A DNA stretch of 64,000 nt from Diplonema japonicum (taxonomy: Eukaryota > Euglenozoa > Diplonemea > Diplonemida > Diplonemidae), in assembly GCA_964019335.1 (NCBI GenBank), contig OZ025653.1, positions 666,057-730,056 on the forward strand, given 5' to 3'. The notes under the pieces are model-generated. The model made no database searches. It saw only the letters and a program-made list of their open reading frames with translations, and was not told the DNA's origin. Below are positions 1 through 11,084 of the stretch, in pieces (position 1 is the first letter of the stretch; every line of letters begins with the position of its first letter). A program made the position numbers and the translations under genes.

Positions 1-971
1 TCCGTGTGCACGAGCTTCCACCCTGTTTCCTCCTGCTGCTCCTCACTGTTATCGGCATCGTTGTAACGGTTGAAATCCTTGTGCAGCGCACGGAGAAGGA
101 TAATGGCCACAATGACCGAAAGGAAAACAACAACCAAAAGCGAGTTGATAATGGCAAACCAATGGATGCGGGACTCCGTCGCAGTGGATCGGAGGTACAC
201 GTCCCATCTAGTGGACCAGTCAACGTTGGCGTCCTCAACCCACTTCACAGAGTATGACCAAGCAACCTTCTTAGCAGATGTCACAAGAGGCTTCCCGTTT
301 TCAGGAGAGAACTTCGCTGCAGAACACTGCAACTCCTCGTGATCGATGGAGTACGGTGTAACCTGGAAACCAACAATGCGGTACTTTTCAGGACCCGGTT
401 CGCCGTTCTTAAGCAAGACTGAAGGTTGTTTGTTGTATGAAATAGTAAACGCCAAGTGATTGTTGATGAAAGTCTCCCCCCGCATGGTTGTTGACTTAGG
501 AACCCCCAATGGGAACCCAACCTGAACAGCAGAGTTTGTCGACTGGCGTTCTGTTGACGGTTCCTCCGCAACAGGGAGGTTGTCGAGGACCATGTTGCCC
601 CTGTATTTCTGTTCGATTCTGTTCTGGAACTGCCTCATCTCCTTCTCGTTGTACTCCATTTGGCAGATCACCTTGCACGGCTCGTCTATCAGCACGCTCA
701 CGGAATACAGCGAAATTTCTATTTTGTCCCCCCACAGCACCTCGCCCAGGTTCTGGGACCGCGCGGTATATTTGTTCCTGTCTTCTTTCGACGGCGCGCA
801 GAAGGGCAGCGAATACCACTCGTACGGCATGATATTTTGGATCGACGTCAGCGAGTTCACCTTGATGCCGAGATCCGCATTTTTGTCATAGCTCATGGGC
901 ATCACCCCGGGGATATAGAACGCATCACACGCCAAACCCAGTGCCAGAAGGGTTGCTAGCACCGTTTTCAT
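1..971 (-). CDS. TM9SF (endomembrane protein 70) family protein, N-terminal part
   Basis: The frame is open from an ATG at 971 to the left edge, giving about 323 residues; the rest lies outside the window. Residues 1-17 form a signal peptide (MKTVLATLLALGLACDA), followed directly by FYIPGVMPMSY, which resembles the mature N-terminus of nonaspanins. A lumenal domain of about 250 residues follows, then a first membrane segment near residues 268-292 and the family hallmark GWKLVHTD after it. Full-length members are 600-700 residues with nine membrane spans and sort membrane proteins in the Golgi and endosomes, often those with glycine-rich membrane segments. No intron is needed in the visible part. 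The start codon is preceded by poly-A rather than by a pyrimidine tract. Family assignment is firm; the subtype (TM9SF2/4 versus 1/3) is not resolved. Confidence 0.9.
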   Translation of the reverse strand, partial: MKTVLATLLALGLACDAFYIPGVMPMSYDKNADLGIKVNSLTSIQNIMPYEWYSLPFCAPSKEDRNKYTARSQNLGEVLWGDKIEISLYSVSVLIDEPCKVICQMEYNEKEMRQFQNRIEQKYRGNMVLDNLPVAEEPSTERQSTNSAVQVGFPLGVPKSTTMRGETFINNHLAFTISYNKQPSVLLKNGEPGPEKYRIVGFQVTPYSIDHEELQCSAAKFSPENGKPLVTSAKKVAWSYSVKWVEDANVDWSTRWDVYLRSTATESRIHWFAIINSLLVVVFLSVIVAIILLRALHKDFNRYNDADNSEEQQEETGWKLVHT

Positions 972-989
972 TTTTTTTTTTTTTTTGGA

Positions 990-1025
<36 letters not shown>

Positions 1026-1055
1026 CCGGGAAGAATATGAAAAAAAAACTTTTTT

Positions 1056-1913
1056 TCAAAAAAAAAAGCTAGCAACATGTTCCAAAACCACGTTGCCCTC
1101 GCCCTTTCCGTCCCCTTTCCCCACAATCACGTCGTGGCCGTGGCCTGTTCTGTTCGGGACGTAAACCCCGAACTTCTCCACCGGAAGACTATTCACCGCC
1201 ATGTACATGTTGCGCAACGGTTGCACCCTCTCAGGACCGAGATCTGCGAGAAAAGGCACCGCATCCGGTTTAGAAGTTACTGGCACGAGGGACAATACAG
1301 GCAGTGAGGGAGTCTGAGGCACAGGGCAGTGCACAAGGGAGGAAAGTGCCGGGACGAACATGTCATTGCCGATGCACCCGTAGAATGCGATCCTGTTGAA
1401 CGCAGCGAGGGACGCGATGCAATGGGGCTGCGTCGTTAGGTTGTACAGTTCAGTGTTTTGCAGCGTCAGGTCTTGGCCTGTGTCGCCCATGATGTTCCTG
1501 CCCAGAGCTTCAAGGAAAACACCGTGGTCAGATATCCCAAGGTGGGGGGTTCCAAGGGTGATGAGGTTTTCTAGTGTGATTTTTTTTTCCGTGAAAAAAT
1601 TGTGTAGCCCTGCGACACAGGCGCGGACTACCAGGCCTCCCATGCTGTATCCGATGAACGAGACTTTCTCGCCGCCTTTCAGCCTGTCCACCATCCATTC
1701 CGCTAATCTCTTCCCACACTGCCGTACGCCGTCCTTTGTCTTGTTCCCCACCAACGCATACCCCCCCTCGACCCCCGACCCCCCAGCGCTGTTTACATCT
1801 GGCACCCACACCTCTAACCCCACACACCGTGCCTCCAACACATCTCTCACCTTCGACATCTCCCCAGGCGTGCCGTTTGCTCCATGGTGTAAGACAACGA
1901 CCCTTCTGCCCAT
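1056..1913 (-). CDS. DUF676 lipase-like serine esterase (alpha/beta hydrolase)
   Basis: A 285-residue protein read from the ATG at 1913; a longer frame upstream would need a non-ATG start. The opening strand VVVLHHGANGTP carries the HG oxyanion motif, and GYSMGG holds the nucleophile Ser90 in a GxSxG elbow. The sequence LITLGTPHLGISDH after the elbow is typical of the DUF676 (FAM135/ROG1-like) lipase family. A GHGHD stretch near the C-terminus can supply the catalytic His. Members hydrolyse acyl esters, usually of phospholipids or monoglycerides; the substrate here is unknown. The ATG directly follows a CAG after a mixed pyrimidine stretch (CTACCCCTATAATTGATCCAG), so it may lie at a spliced-leader acceptor, or an upstream coding exon may be missed. 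There is no signal peptide, so it is probably cytosolic or membrane-peripheral. Confidence 0.8.
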   Translation of the reverse strand: MGRRVVVLHHGANGTPGEMSKVRDVLEARCVGLEVWVPDVNSAGGSGVEGGYALVGNKTKDGVRQCGKRLAEWMVDRLKGGEKVSFIGYSMGGLVVRACVAGLHNFFTEKKITLENLITLGTPHLGISDHGVFLEALGRNIMGDTGQDLTLQNTELYNLTTQPHCIASLAAFNRIAFYGCIGNDMFVPALSSLVHCPVPQTPSLPVLSLVPVTSKPDAVPFLADLGPERVQPLRNMYMAVNSLPVEKFGVYVPNRTGHGHDVIVGKGDGKGEGNVVLEHVASFFF

Positions 1914-2080
1914 CTGGATCAATTATAGGGGTAGAACAAAATTTTACACAAGAAAATTAAAAAATAGGTTACAGAAAGGGGGTGGAGATACATATGTAAC
2001 ATCTAAAAGAGTGGAGGAGTGGGGGGGGGGGGGGGGGGGGGTCTTAATCATTTGGTATACTTTTTTCATTTTTTTCTTTT

Positions 2081-3808
2081 TCAATACCGCCGCAGCGGTG
2101 AGGAGTTCGCAGGTGGGTTGAGACCCGCTGAGTTCATGGCGTGCTGCTGCAGCGTGATGTGCTCCTGCTGGCGGAGGATCTCGTCCATGCCTATCTGCTT
2201 GATGACTTCGCTCTGGACGGCGTATTGGCGGCGGAGGTCCTTCTCGCGTGCGAGGTCGCCCTGTGGGTGGGTGGTGTCGATTTATTATTGTGCGCTGCAT
2301 ACCTCTAGTTGCACAACGCGCTCCGTCAGTATGCGTGCCTCGTCCCCGGGGTGCAGCATCCTAGTGTCTGCCACCACTGAGTCCCGTGTCTCATGCAGAG
2401 CTACCTTCTGTGCAAGGACGTCGTTCTCCTCTTCCAACTTCCGTATCCTCTCCATGTAATGTTCATCAAGCCTTGTTTCATCAAGCCGTGGGCTCTGCAT
2501 CTGTGTCTCTCTCTGTGGCGTCTTTACCTCTTGTGAGTCTTCACCACCCACGCCCTTCGCCTTGTAGAAGGCAACCCTGTCCTTCAAGACCAGCGTCTCA
2601 AGGTTCATCAAAGATAGTTCTGCAGAGAGCTTCCTATTTACCAATCTGGAAAGAAACTCTGAGTCCAGCCGTCCTGAGTTCGACAGCACGGTCAGCACGT
2701 TGTCCCTGTCCGTCACGAGGGATCCGACTGCGTCTTTCAAACGCTCAACTTTGCTGGACTCACTGAGCCATCCGTGGCGCAACTCTTGCACTTCCCGTTG
2801 CAAGGCAGATATGGTGGAGGACATGTTTTCACGTTCCTCGTCGACAGCCAGCGCCAGATTGTTGAGGACGGGGTCGTTGAGCCCGCGCACCATGTTCGTC
2901 AGGCGGTGGAAGACCTCTGCTTGGTAAGGATGGTGCAAGGCGGGCTTGGGGTACTCTGCTTGTAGGTAGTTCACATCTTCTAGCAACACGTCTGCTGTCC
3001 TTGCGATGGGGTCCGCTACTCGCTGCCGCCGTCTGAACAGCCGCAGCTCGGTGGCCAGTGTCGCAGCGTCGATCCCTAGCTTGGACGTGGTGCGCGTTTC
3101 GACTGTTGTTTGTGTCTCTGCTGTATAAGTTTTGACGGCAGCTTGGACGCCCTGCTCCTCCGTCTTTGGAGCAGCTGTAACGCCCTCGTCCGTCATGCGC
3201 GGGGCGTGCTGTATCCCAACGTCGGCACCATTCGCGTCCCGCCGTTCTTCTGAGAACTCTTTGTGCTTGTTGACATCAACATAGGCACTTGTGGTGTCTG
3301 CGTCCAGCATGGGGGCCGGTGAAGGCCGCCGTGAACCGACAGAAGAAGGAACAGAGGAGAAGTAGGTATGCGTAGACGGTGGTGCGTGCTGCTGTTGATA
3401 GTATTTTGCAAGATCGGGATCTGAGGTGTGGAGCATGAGCAGGCGAACTGTTGAAATAATGCTGTGATTGGCGAGGAGGGGTTGGTCAGAGAATGGCATT
3501 TTCGACGCTGCCAGTCCCTCGATCACCAGGGCATAGTCGGCGGCTGTTTTCGAACTGTACTGGGGGTACCGCCCGGATAGGGCTTTCAGCATTTTATCGA
3601 TGGCCTTCCCTACGGTGTGTTGGTTGGTCACTTTTAACGTTACGTCTTTTAGAACAGTATCCTCTCCTGTGGTGTGTTTGTACCCCACCTTCACAGCAGT
3701 CACGGTGCTCGACCCTTCGCTGCCTATCGTCGGCGCGATGGATGCACTGTACCCACTTCCCCTGCGTGAAGAGATTTCTGCATAACCTCCACTGCTTGAT
3801 GTAGGCAT
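2081..3808 (-). CDS. Coiled-coil protein, unrecognised, one intron
   Basis: I do not recognise this 561-residue protein. Exon 1 runs 3808-2303 and exon 2 runs 2260-2081; a 42-nt GT-AG intron (2261-2302, donor GTATGC, acceptor CCACAG) joins VQLE to GDLAREK and keeps the heptad pattern going. Residues 25-130 look globular, with a possible ubiquitin-like start (VTAVKVGYKHTTGEDTVLK). A low-complexity Thr/Glu-rich linker follows. From about residue 250 to the end the protein is mostly coiled coil, rich in Glu, Arg, Leu and Gln. Such proteins in flagellates are often cytoskeletal or basal-body components, but nothing here proves that. The sequence before the ATG contains CTAACTCACATCAG, a branch-like CTAAC plus AG that fits a trans-splice acceptor. 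Confidence 0.7.
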
Positions 3809-4278
3809 ATTCTCCCTCGCCTGCTCTGATGTGAGTTAGCCAGTATATACAGTGGGGTGGGGATCATGGAGAAACATAAGAAAAGAGTACAAAGGACAAA
3901 CTAATAAAATAAACATAAATATTTCTTTTTTTTTTTTTCTTCTTCCGTTTCCCTTTATTTTTTTCTTGTTGGCTCTTCCCCTTCCTTCCTCCGTTTTTTT
4001 TTTTTTTTTTTTTGTTTCCCTTTTTTTTTTTTTTTTTTTTTTCCATTGTATTTCCATCTAACAAGTGCAGAGATTGGAGGGATAGGAGTTGAGGGGAAGG
4101 GGGAGGGAAGAATTTAAACAAAACAAAAAAGAACAAAACACCCCCTTGTTAGATTTCTTATTGTGTTGTTTTCAGAACAAGAAAAATGGTGAAGTGTGGG
4201 GGGGGGGGGGGGGAGAATAAATACACAGGCGACATATATCTCTCTTTAAGTATGGGCAACATCTGTTTTCCTTGGTTC

Positions 4279-4309
<31 letters not shown>

Positions 4310-5364
4310 TACATCAGTAAAATCTACCCAAGAGATATGAAACGTTGAGTGTTGACGAGGAACCACAAAGCAAGGTTCTTTTTATTTCCCTTTCTTCTTC
4401 TTTATTTCGAGGGGGGGGAAGACTGCAGATGTGGGCGTTTTGTTGGAGGCTCTTCCCCTTGGAACCTTGGACTTTGCAGAAGTTTAAGAAAACCAGCAAA
4501 GGCAGAAGGGGAAGAGAAAGAGAGCAAAAAAAAAAAAAGAATTCACTGTGATAGGAACGAAGTGGTTAGCAACGGACCACCAAAAAAGAGGGGGGGGGGA
4601 AGAAAAAAAAACGATGTTCAAAGGGCAAATCCTACTCGAGGACTTTTCTGGAGCCTCGCATTTGTTACTGTTGCGGGCATCGGCGTCTTACCGCAGACGT
4701 CCTTTGGTAAGGCGTCCTTGCAAAGCCTTTCGCAGCCTTCCCGTGTAGCTCCTGCATAACCGCAAAAACCCTTTTAAAAAATAAAATCGGCGCTATTTTA
4801 AAAATAAAACAAAAAAGAAGAAGAGAAAAGGAAGAAATAGCAGGGAACAAGGACACCTTCCCTCTCCCCTACCCATTTCCTCCCCTCCCTCCCCCTCTTT
4901 TTTTTTTTTTTATCTTTTCTTAAAATTCACCTTCTTCTTCTTCTTCTTCTTACGAAGATATTCTTTTTTTTTTTTTTTTACCCTCTTTTTTTTTTTTTTT
5001 CTCACAGTGTTTTGTTGCGGATTTTGTTTCATGATTCCTCAGGTAGGATGGTTTCCCTCTATGAAAAGCTTTTGAAAAAAGAAAAATGTTTTTTTTTTTT
5101 TTTTTTTCCCACGCTGCACATCTAAAAATTCCGTCAAGCAAAAACTCGGGTTAGTGCCCTTTTCGCCAGGCAATCTTTTTTTTTTTTTCTGAGCCATGCT
5201 TTGAGACGGTGTTTCAGAGACAATATACAGCGTAATATAAAACAAGAAGAGCAAACTTCCGTAGGACAATATGAGGGGACAAAAAAAAAATATGTTCTTG
5301 TTTCCCTTCCTTTTTTTTCCCACTCCCCCCCCCCCCATAAAACTTTTAAAAATAATTTTTTTTT
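3809..5364. repeat. Gene-free low-complexity intergenic region
   Basis: The stretch is dominated by homopolymer runs of A, T and G, for example T runs near 4000-4040, a G run near 4199-4213 and an A run near 4280-4304, plus a short (TTC)n at 4933-4950. A more complex island at about 4610-4760 has ordinary base composition but no convincing open frame on either strand. I see no gene, RNA or transposon signature here. Confidence 0.6.
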
Positions 5365-8300
5365 TTAAGTACTGAATGCTTTTGAGTTCCTCATACCCGA
5401 CCAGAACACATCACTAGCCCCACCATTTCCCATAAGACGGGACTTCGAGGAGAGGGATGCGTGGCGGGAAAAGGAATGGAGGGAAGAGGTATCGTCAGGG
5501 ATGTGAGAGGGCAACTGCGACATCGGGGGTAAATCATACCCACAGGACAAGCAAGTTGAAGAGTAGGTAGGCGATGCGATCCCACAACGGAAGCACCTCA
5601 CAAAGGCAACATGAGGAGGGCCTGGCATGGAGTGCATCGACGCATCACGATCTTGCATCTCTGCAAAATCCAAGCCAGGAAGCATGTCTTCAGTGCTCCA
5701 CTCTTTGTTCCCTGCGTACTGCCCGCGTCCCCTCGACAGCGCCACGCTGAGTATTATCACCAAACACCCCCCTAAGATGATCAACACGATCCACAACCCT
5801 TTGTACTGCTCCCACAGTGTCTCGTCGTCGCTGACGCCCTTTGAACAGGAGCCGTATAGTAGCCCTGTTTGCAGTGTGACAAATGAGCCTTTGCAGCCTC
5901 CTAGGAAGTATACGCCAGGAGAGTCTGACTGCTCCATGACAACACCTGTTGGATTGGAGGTTGTGTTTTTGAAGTAGGGTGTGAGGGTGTGAGCATACAG
6001 CAGTCCGTCCTGGCGTTGCAGTACTCGAACGCCTCAGATGCAGGCTTCTTGCACGGTTTCACAGCAATGTTGTTCGACTCGCAAGCGTAGTCCTTCACCG
6101 TGTCGTAGTACTTGTCTTTCTTCAGCTGGGGGTTTTTTTTTTGTTTGTTTGTTTGTTTTTTTTTTTGTTTGACATACCGAAAACCCGACCGGGCATTGGC
6201 CCTTCCGTGGGGAGTACACAGGGGATTTTTGGCAAGTGTGGTAGCCCTGTGCACTGGTGGCGACGAACGGGCACTTTCCCAACCTGTAGTACCCGGAAGG
6301 CACATCGGGTCCCGTGGTCAACGAGCAGCAATTGTAAGCAGGGTCGCTGCACCTCTGCTCTGCAACAGCGTACGGGAACTGGCAGTAGAACGCAGACTCA
6401 GACCCGTCGCACGTCCACCCCAAGTCGGCAGGACGCCCTGCCACGTATGAGAACAACGCGCCGCATTTTTGTTGGGCCGCTGGTGCAACTTTTTTTTTTT
6501 TTGGTCCATTATATATTGGTCAGTAACATACTTGGTTTCGTGCACCCTGCATACTTCTGCTTCAGCGTGTATGTTTTCCCCGAACACCCTCCCAGCTCCA
6601 GCAAATTGGAGCCCTCACCCTGCTGCACGACACCTGTGAAATATGTTATTTTATATTTTAGCGCTTTGTCGTGCAGGGCATACAACAGTCGCTTTTCTTG
6701 CTGCACGTGACAAAGGCTTCCGCGGGTGGCAACCTGCACGACCCGGGTGCCCCGCCACATGAGTAGGACTGCACTGCGTCATTGTAGACGCCCACCAGCT
6801 GTGGTCATGTTGTAGGTGCTATTGTACATACGCTATACCCCGTAGGGCACTGATCCTTTATCGGTTCATAAGTAGCAGGAGCCTGGGTCAGCGAAGGGGA
6901 ATCCGTAGAGGGGGCATTAGTATCAGGTGCTTTCGTTATTGGTGCTGTCGTTGCAGGAGGCTCTGTTGCAGGGGGCTGCGTTGGGGTTGCTGTGGGGATG
7001 GCCGTCGGGCAAAGCTGCAAGCACTTGTTGCGGGAACAGACGGTGGCAATAATTCGCGAAGCGCACACAGGGGCGCAGTCCGGGTCGTTGTGGCCGTCTA
7101 GTTTGGAGGCGTTGCAATGCCAGTAGCTGTCCAGTAAGATGATGCACTTGTCGACAGTTTGGTCTGAGATCGTGCAGGCTGTCGGGGTAAGTGTAGGAGG
7201 AGCAACTGTGGGTGCTGTGGTGTTTGGGGCAGTCGTCGGTATGGCTGTTGGAGGCGCGACTGTCGGGCTTTGTGTGGTATTCGGCGCGAGGGTAGCAGGC
7301 GGGTCAGTGGGCGGTGCGTCCGTAGGAGTACTTGTTGGCTGGTCTGTGGGAGGAGCGTCTGTGGGAGGAGCGTCAGTGTCAGGGATACTGGTGGGGGCGT
7401 GTGTTGTGCCCGGGGTCAAGGTAGGCACAAGAGTCGGGGTTTCTGTTGGTGGAGCTTGCGTCGGGATAGCAGTGGGTACATCTGTTGGGGCGGTGGTATT
7501 GGGGGCGTCAGTGGGAGGAGCGTGGGTGTGGCCCGGTGTCAGCGTAGGTGGCGCAACTGTGGGTGGCGCAACTGTAGGTTCAGAGGTGTTAGGTGCTGCT
7601 GTGGGTTCAGAGGTGTTAGGTGCTTCTGTGGGTTCAGAGGTGTTAGGTGCTGCTGTGGGTTCAGAGGTGTTTGGTGCTGCTGTGGGGGCAGCCGTGGTGT
7701 TCGGGGCAAGCGTGTCTGCTGGGGCGGTGGTATTGGGCGCATCAGTAGGGGGAGCATAAGTGTCCCCCGGTGTCAGTGTGGGTGGTGCCTGTGTGTCAGG
7801 GGCATCTGTTGCAGGTGCTTCTGTTGCAGGAGCGGTCGTTGGCACGGCGGTGTCCCCTGGTGTGAGTGTCGCAGGTGCTTCCGTTGGAACACTGGTCATG
7901 CCAGGGACAAGCGTGTCAGGTGCACCTGTGGGGGGGCTAACCGTCGGCTCTGCTGTGACAGGCGCTGCGGTTGGTGTATTTGTCTCCCCCGGAACCAGCG
8001 TGGGGGGAGCATCCGTGGGCGGGCTGTAAGTAGCACCAGGTGCCAGTGTAGGAGTGTCAGTGGGAGGAGCGGCAGTATCAGGGGCGCCTGTGGGAACAGC
8101 AGTGTCACCAGGGGTAAGCGTCGGCATTGCGGTGGCCCCTGGCATCAATGTAGGAGTCAATGTGGGAGGGGCGTCAGTGAGCGGAACACTGGTGTTAGGT
8201 GCGTCTGTAGGGGGGGCATAAGTCGTACCCGGGGTCAAGGTGGGCGGTGCGTCCGTGGGAGGTATTTGTGTGGGCTCTGCGGTGGACCCTGGCACCAGAG

Positions 8301-8820
8301 TGAGAGGCGCAGAAGTAGGAGGGGACTGCGTAGGCGTGGTGGCTTGCGTTTTTGCATACACGAACCAGTCGCAGTTGATGTCAGTGACTGAAGTAGCCGG
8401 GCAGGACGTGAAGGTGTCACACTTGGTACGGCGGACATCAACCTGCACCGCAGCGCAGGTGGTGTCCTGGTCACATATGTCGAGACAGGCGGTTTGGTTG
8501 GTCCCGTCGAAGGATTGCTTCCCAGTCGCACCGAAGGAAGGGTTGCAGAACTTGCATGCGTATAGTCTTCTGGTAAAGTAGCTGCTCTGGCTGTTTGCCG
8601 CGATGGTTGAGCATACATCGAACAGCCTGCATTTCCCCGCGATCAGCTCAGCCACAGCACAGGTGTCAAATGTATCACATGCATTTTTGCAATGCTGATC
8701 CGTCAGCCCGTCAATTTCAAAGATTTGCGACCCTCGGGAACAGTACGCGCCCCGTATTTCCCGGTACCATGCGCCTTCAACTAGCTGCAGCAGAACGAGT
8801 AGTACGACTACTGCATGCAT
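5365..8820 (-). CDS. Mucin-stalked type I surface protein with PAN-like and tandem Cys-rich modules, six exons
   Basis: A 1071-residue protein in six exons: 8820-6832, 6798-6684, 6633-6532, 6479-6178, 6125-5999 and 5945-5365. The introns (33, 50, 52, 52 and 53 nt) all begin GTATG and end in CAG. Residues 1-17 are a signal peptide. Two Apple/PAN-like Cys-rich segments follow (about residues 24-140). A Pro/Thr-rich mucin-like stalk (about 150-555) comes next, then a Cys cluster and a short second stalk. Two homologous Cys modules begin CPTGYS and CPVGFS and share the motif DCCVV, with a diverged middle copy between them. One membrane helix (about 929-948) leads to a cytoplasmic tail with a CX2C-X10-CX2C zinc ribbon (C996, C999, C1010, C1013). 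The architecture suggests a cell-surface adhesion or recognition receptor. The start was chosen at the ATG that gives a signal peptide. Confidence 0.8.
7150..8340 (-). repeat. Coding repeat: Pro/Thr-rich mucin stalk
   Basis: This part of the surface-protein gene encodes variations on PTDAPPTLTPGTT. The most regular stretch (about 7577-7690) is a near-perfect tandem repeat of roughly 27-30 nt encoding NTSEPTAAP four times; each unit brings an N-glycosylation sequon (NTS) and O-glycosylation sites. Such arrays expand and contract easily, so length variation between strains is likely. Confidence 0.85.
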
Positions 8821-9458
8821 TCCTTTGGGGGATGCTGTAGGGTGTACGTGTGTGGGGCAACTTATTTTATACAAAAACGAAAATAAAAAAAAAATAAAAA
8901 AGAGAAAATGAAGGAGCTGGCATGTTTGCACCCCCCCCCCCCCCCAATTCTTCTGTACCGTAATAGGAACATCAAGCATGCCGAACAAAAAGAGAAGGAA
9001 AAAAAAAGGGGGGGAACAATAAAAAAAAAGTGGATGGGAGGAGGAGATTTAGTGGAAAGGACTAACGGTGGGGAAAAGAGTGGGAGGGGGGGGGGGGGGG
9101 GGCGGGGATCAAACCCAAGAAAGCTTTGGTTTACACCAAGTTGCTTCCACTGACCTTCTTTGGTTTTCCCTTTTTTTTTGTTGCTCCTCTCGTTGAACAA
9201 GAAGTAACATACTTAGAACTAAGAGGTACCCCCTAATTCTGCCTTGTTTTCCTTTCTTTTTTTTTTTTCTCTTCTTTTTATTATTCCCCTGATAAAGAAA
9301 AAGAGAGAGGGGGGAATAAGGAAACGATTACGCTGTCGGAGTTTTTTGTATTCCCCCTTTCCCCTCTCCTTTCTGTTTAACCTGCCTCCAGCTTGTCCTA
9401 CATTGGGTGAGATGAGGTGGGACATAAAAAAAAAAAAAAGAAAAAAAAAAGAGATAAT

Positions 9459-9590
9459 GCGTGCGGTGTGCAGTACAACCCGGCGCTCGTGCAGTTTGCT
9501 GCTTGTTCGTCACCCCGGAGGAGTCAACAGCGAACAACCCATCTGATGAGCTTCTTTATATTTCCATGTTATCCCCACCATTTAAAGAAA
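9459..9590 (-). repeat. Dispersed repeat family C, internally deleted fragment
   Basis: The stretch matches the repeat at 31110-31312, including TGCAGTTTGCTGCTTGTTCG and a shared end near ATGTTATCCCCACCA. Relative to that copy, two internal blocks are missing. It is a degraded dispersed element, not a gene. Confidence 0.7.
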
Positions 9591-9701
9591 GGAAAGAAGG
9601 AGGAAAAGAAAAAAAAAAAAAAAAAAAGAGAAATAAAATAAGAAACAGGGTAGGGAGAAGCAAGGTTATTCAGTTTGACAAAAATAAATAGCGAAATCAA
9701 G

Positions 9702-9732
<31 letters not shown>

Positions 9733-10670
9733 CGATCTTTAATCACGATGCACGGCGAGGTGAAAGGGAAAATTTGAAAAAGAACTACCATGGAAAAATG
9801 TTTCCCCTCTTCTTTTCTCGTACTTTCTTCGGTCTCCTCGTTTGCCCAGGAAAAGAACTAGAAACAAATAATAAAAAAATATTTTTTTTAAAAATACAAC
9901 ACACGTATCACAAAAAAATAGGGGGGGGAAGCAGTCCACTCGGCAGAGTTTTTTTTCTTTTTTCTTTCTTTTTTCCCCCCCTTCTGCTCTAAACTTCATT
10001 GTGTTTCTTTTTTCTTTTCTCTTTTTTTTCTCCTCCCCCCCCCCCCGTCTTTTTGTACTGGAAAAAAAAAAGGGAGAACAATTAACAGCACAAAATGATA
10101 ACAAAAAAAAGAAAAAAAAGAAAATTGAGTGGAAGAACGCAAAAAAAAAAAAAAAAAAAAGAAAAAAAAGGGAAAACCACAAAACACGGAGAAATTGAAG
10201 GAGAAGAAAAAGAACCAGGGATCCTATGACGGGGGGGGGAGTGGTCGGCAACGCCCTGCAGAAGGGAAAAAGAAAAAAAAAAACAAAATAATATGATCAA
10301 GAGAAAAAAAAGAGGAAGGGGGTCACGGCACGCTCACGCTTGTACAAATTTAGGTTGGTGTGTTCTTTGTTTTGTTTTAAACCCTTTTATCTGCTGCTCC
10401 CCACCCACCCGCCCCTATTTTCTCTCCTTTCCTCTTAAAAACTTTACACACAAAGAAAAAAAGGGGGGGGGGAGAAAGGAAAGCCCATTGTATCCCCTTT
10501 TAATGTGCAAAAGGGAAGACCTGGACCACCACAAGTGCAGTATTTTTCCTTTAAAAAAAAAAACGAAAGAAATCTGGGAGGAAAGAGGAATTAGGGCGAT
10601 GAGGGTTCTTTTTTTTTTAATTGACTGCACCTCCCTCCCACTTCCCTCCCCTTTCTTTTCTGATCATCAC

Positions 10671-10706
<36 letters not shown>

Positions 10707-10709
<3 letters not shown>

Positions 10710-10747
10710 ACATTTAAGGGTACCTGCGGTATGTGGCAGGACGCCTG
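10707..10747 (-). repeat. Terminal fragment of retroelement-like family B
   Basis: About 40 nt directly after an A run match the left end of the element at 26707 (shared ACCTGCRGTATGTGRCAGGA, where R is A or G). Both copies abut the A run in the same orientation, so this is the extreme 3' end (coding sense) of a heavily 5'-truncated copy. Confidence 0.6.
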
Positions 10748-11084
10748 AAAAAAGAAAAAAAAATGTAAAAAAAACAAAACAAAACTTTTTTCTTCTTCTT
10801 TTTTTTTTTTTTAATTTGATCCCTGGAGGAAGAATTCCCCCCTCCTTTGCTCCCCGTTTTTAAACATTTCTTTTCGCCCCCATATTACTATTTCCTTCTC
10901 CTTTCTCTTTCCCCACCCCATCCCTCTTTTTTTTTCTCTTTTTTCTTTTGAATTCTAAAACTCGGGAAAGACTTTGAAGTGGTGAAAAAGACAAAAAAAA
11001 ACACAAAAAAAAATCAGGGATGGGCGAAGAAAAACAACGGAAAGGAAAAAAAAAGGAAGCAAAAAAAAAAAAAAAATAAACATC

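Larger units (their letters stand above)
8821..11084. repeat. Gene-free homopolymer-rich region with dispersed-repeat fragments
   Basis: About 2.2 kb without a credible gene. It is packed with A, T, C and G runs; open frames here are only poly-Lys or poly-Phe artefacts. Two short pieces match repeats elsewhere in the window: 9459-9590 (family C) and 10707-10747 (end of family B). Confidence 0.65.

Noticed and set aside
1914-1922. Upstream TTG or GTG codons as starts for the esterase, SLC6-like, small membrane and family B ORFs
   Set aside because: Eukaryotic nuclear genes start at ATG almost without exception; in each case but the truncated element an ATG lies a few codons downstream.
3836-4136. 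Poly-Lys and poly-Phe frames in homopolymer tracts, here and at 5.0, 9.8-10.3, 12.8-13.2, 45.9, 51.8 and 55.8 kb
   Set aside because: They arise from A and T runs, have no domain content and vary in frame by single-base slippage.
5901-6760. Several short overlapping frames read as separate small Cys-rich genes
   Set aside because: Five introns join them into one surface protein; total exon length is a multiple of three and cysteine modules become continuous.
7139-8391. Long Gly/Val/Ser- and Arg/Cys-rich plus-strand frames
   Set aside because: They are complements of the Pro/Thr-rich mucin repeat; low-complexity coding DNA stays open in several frames.
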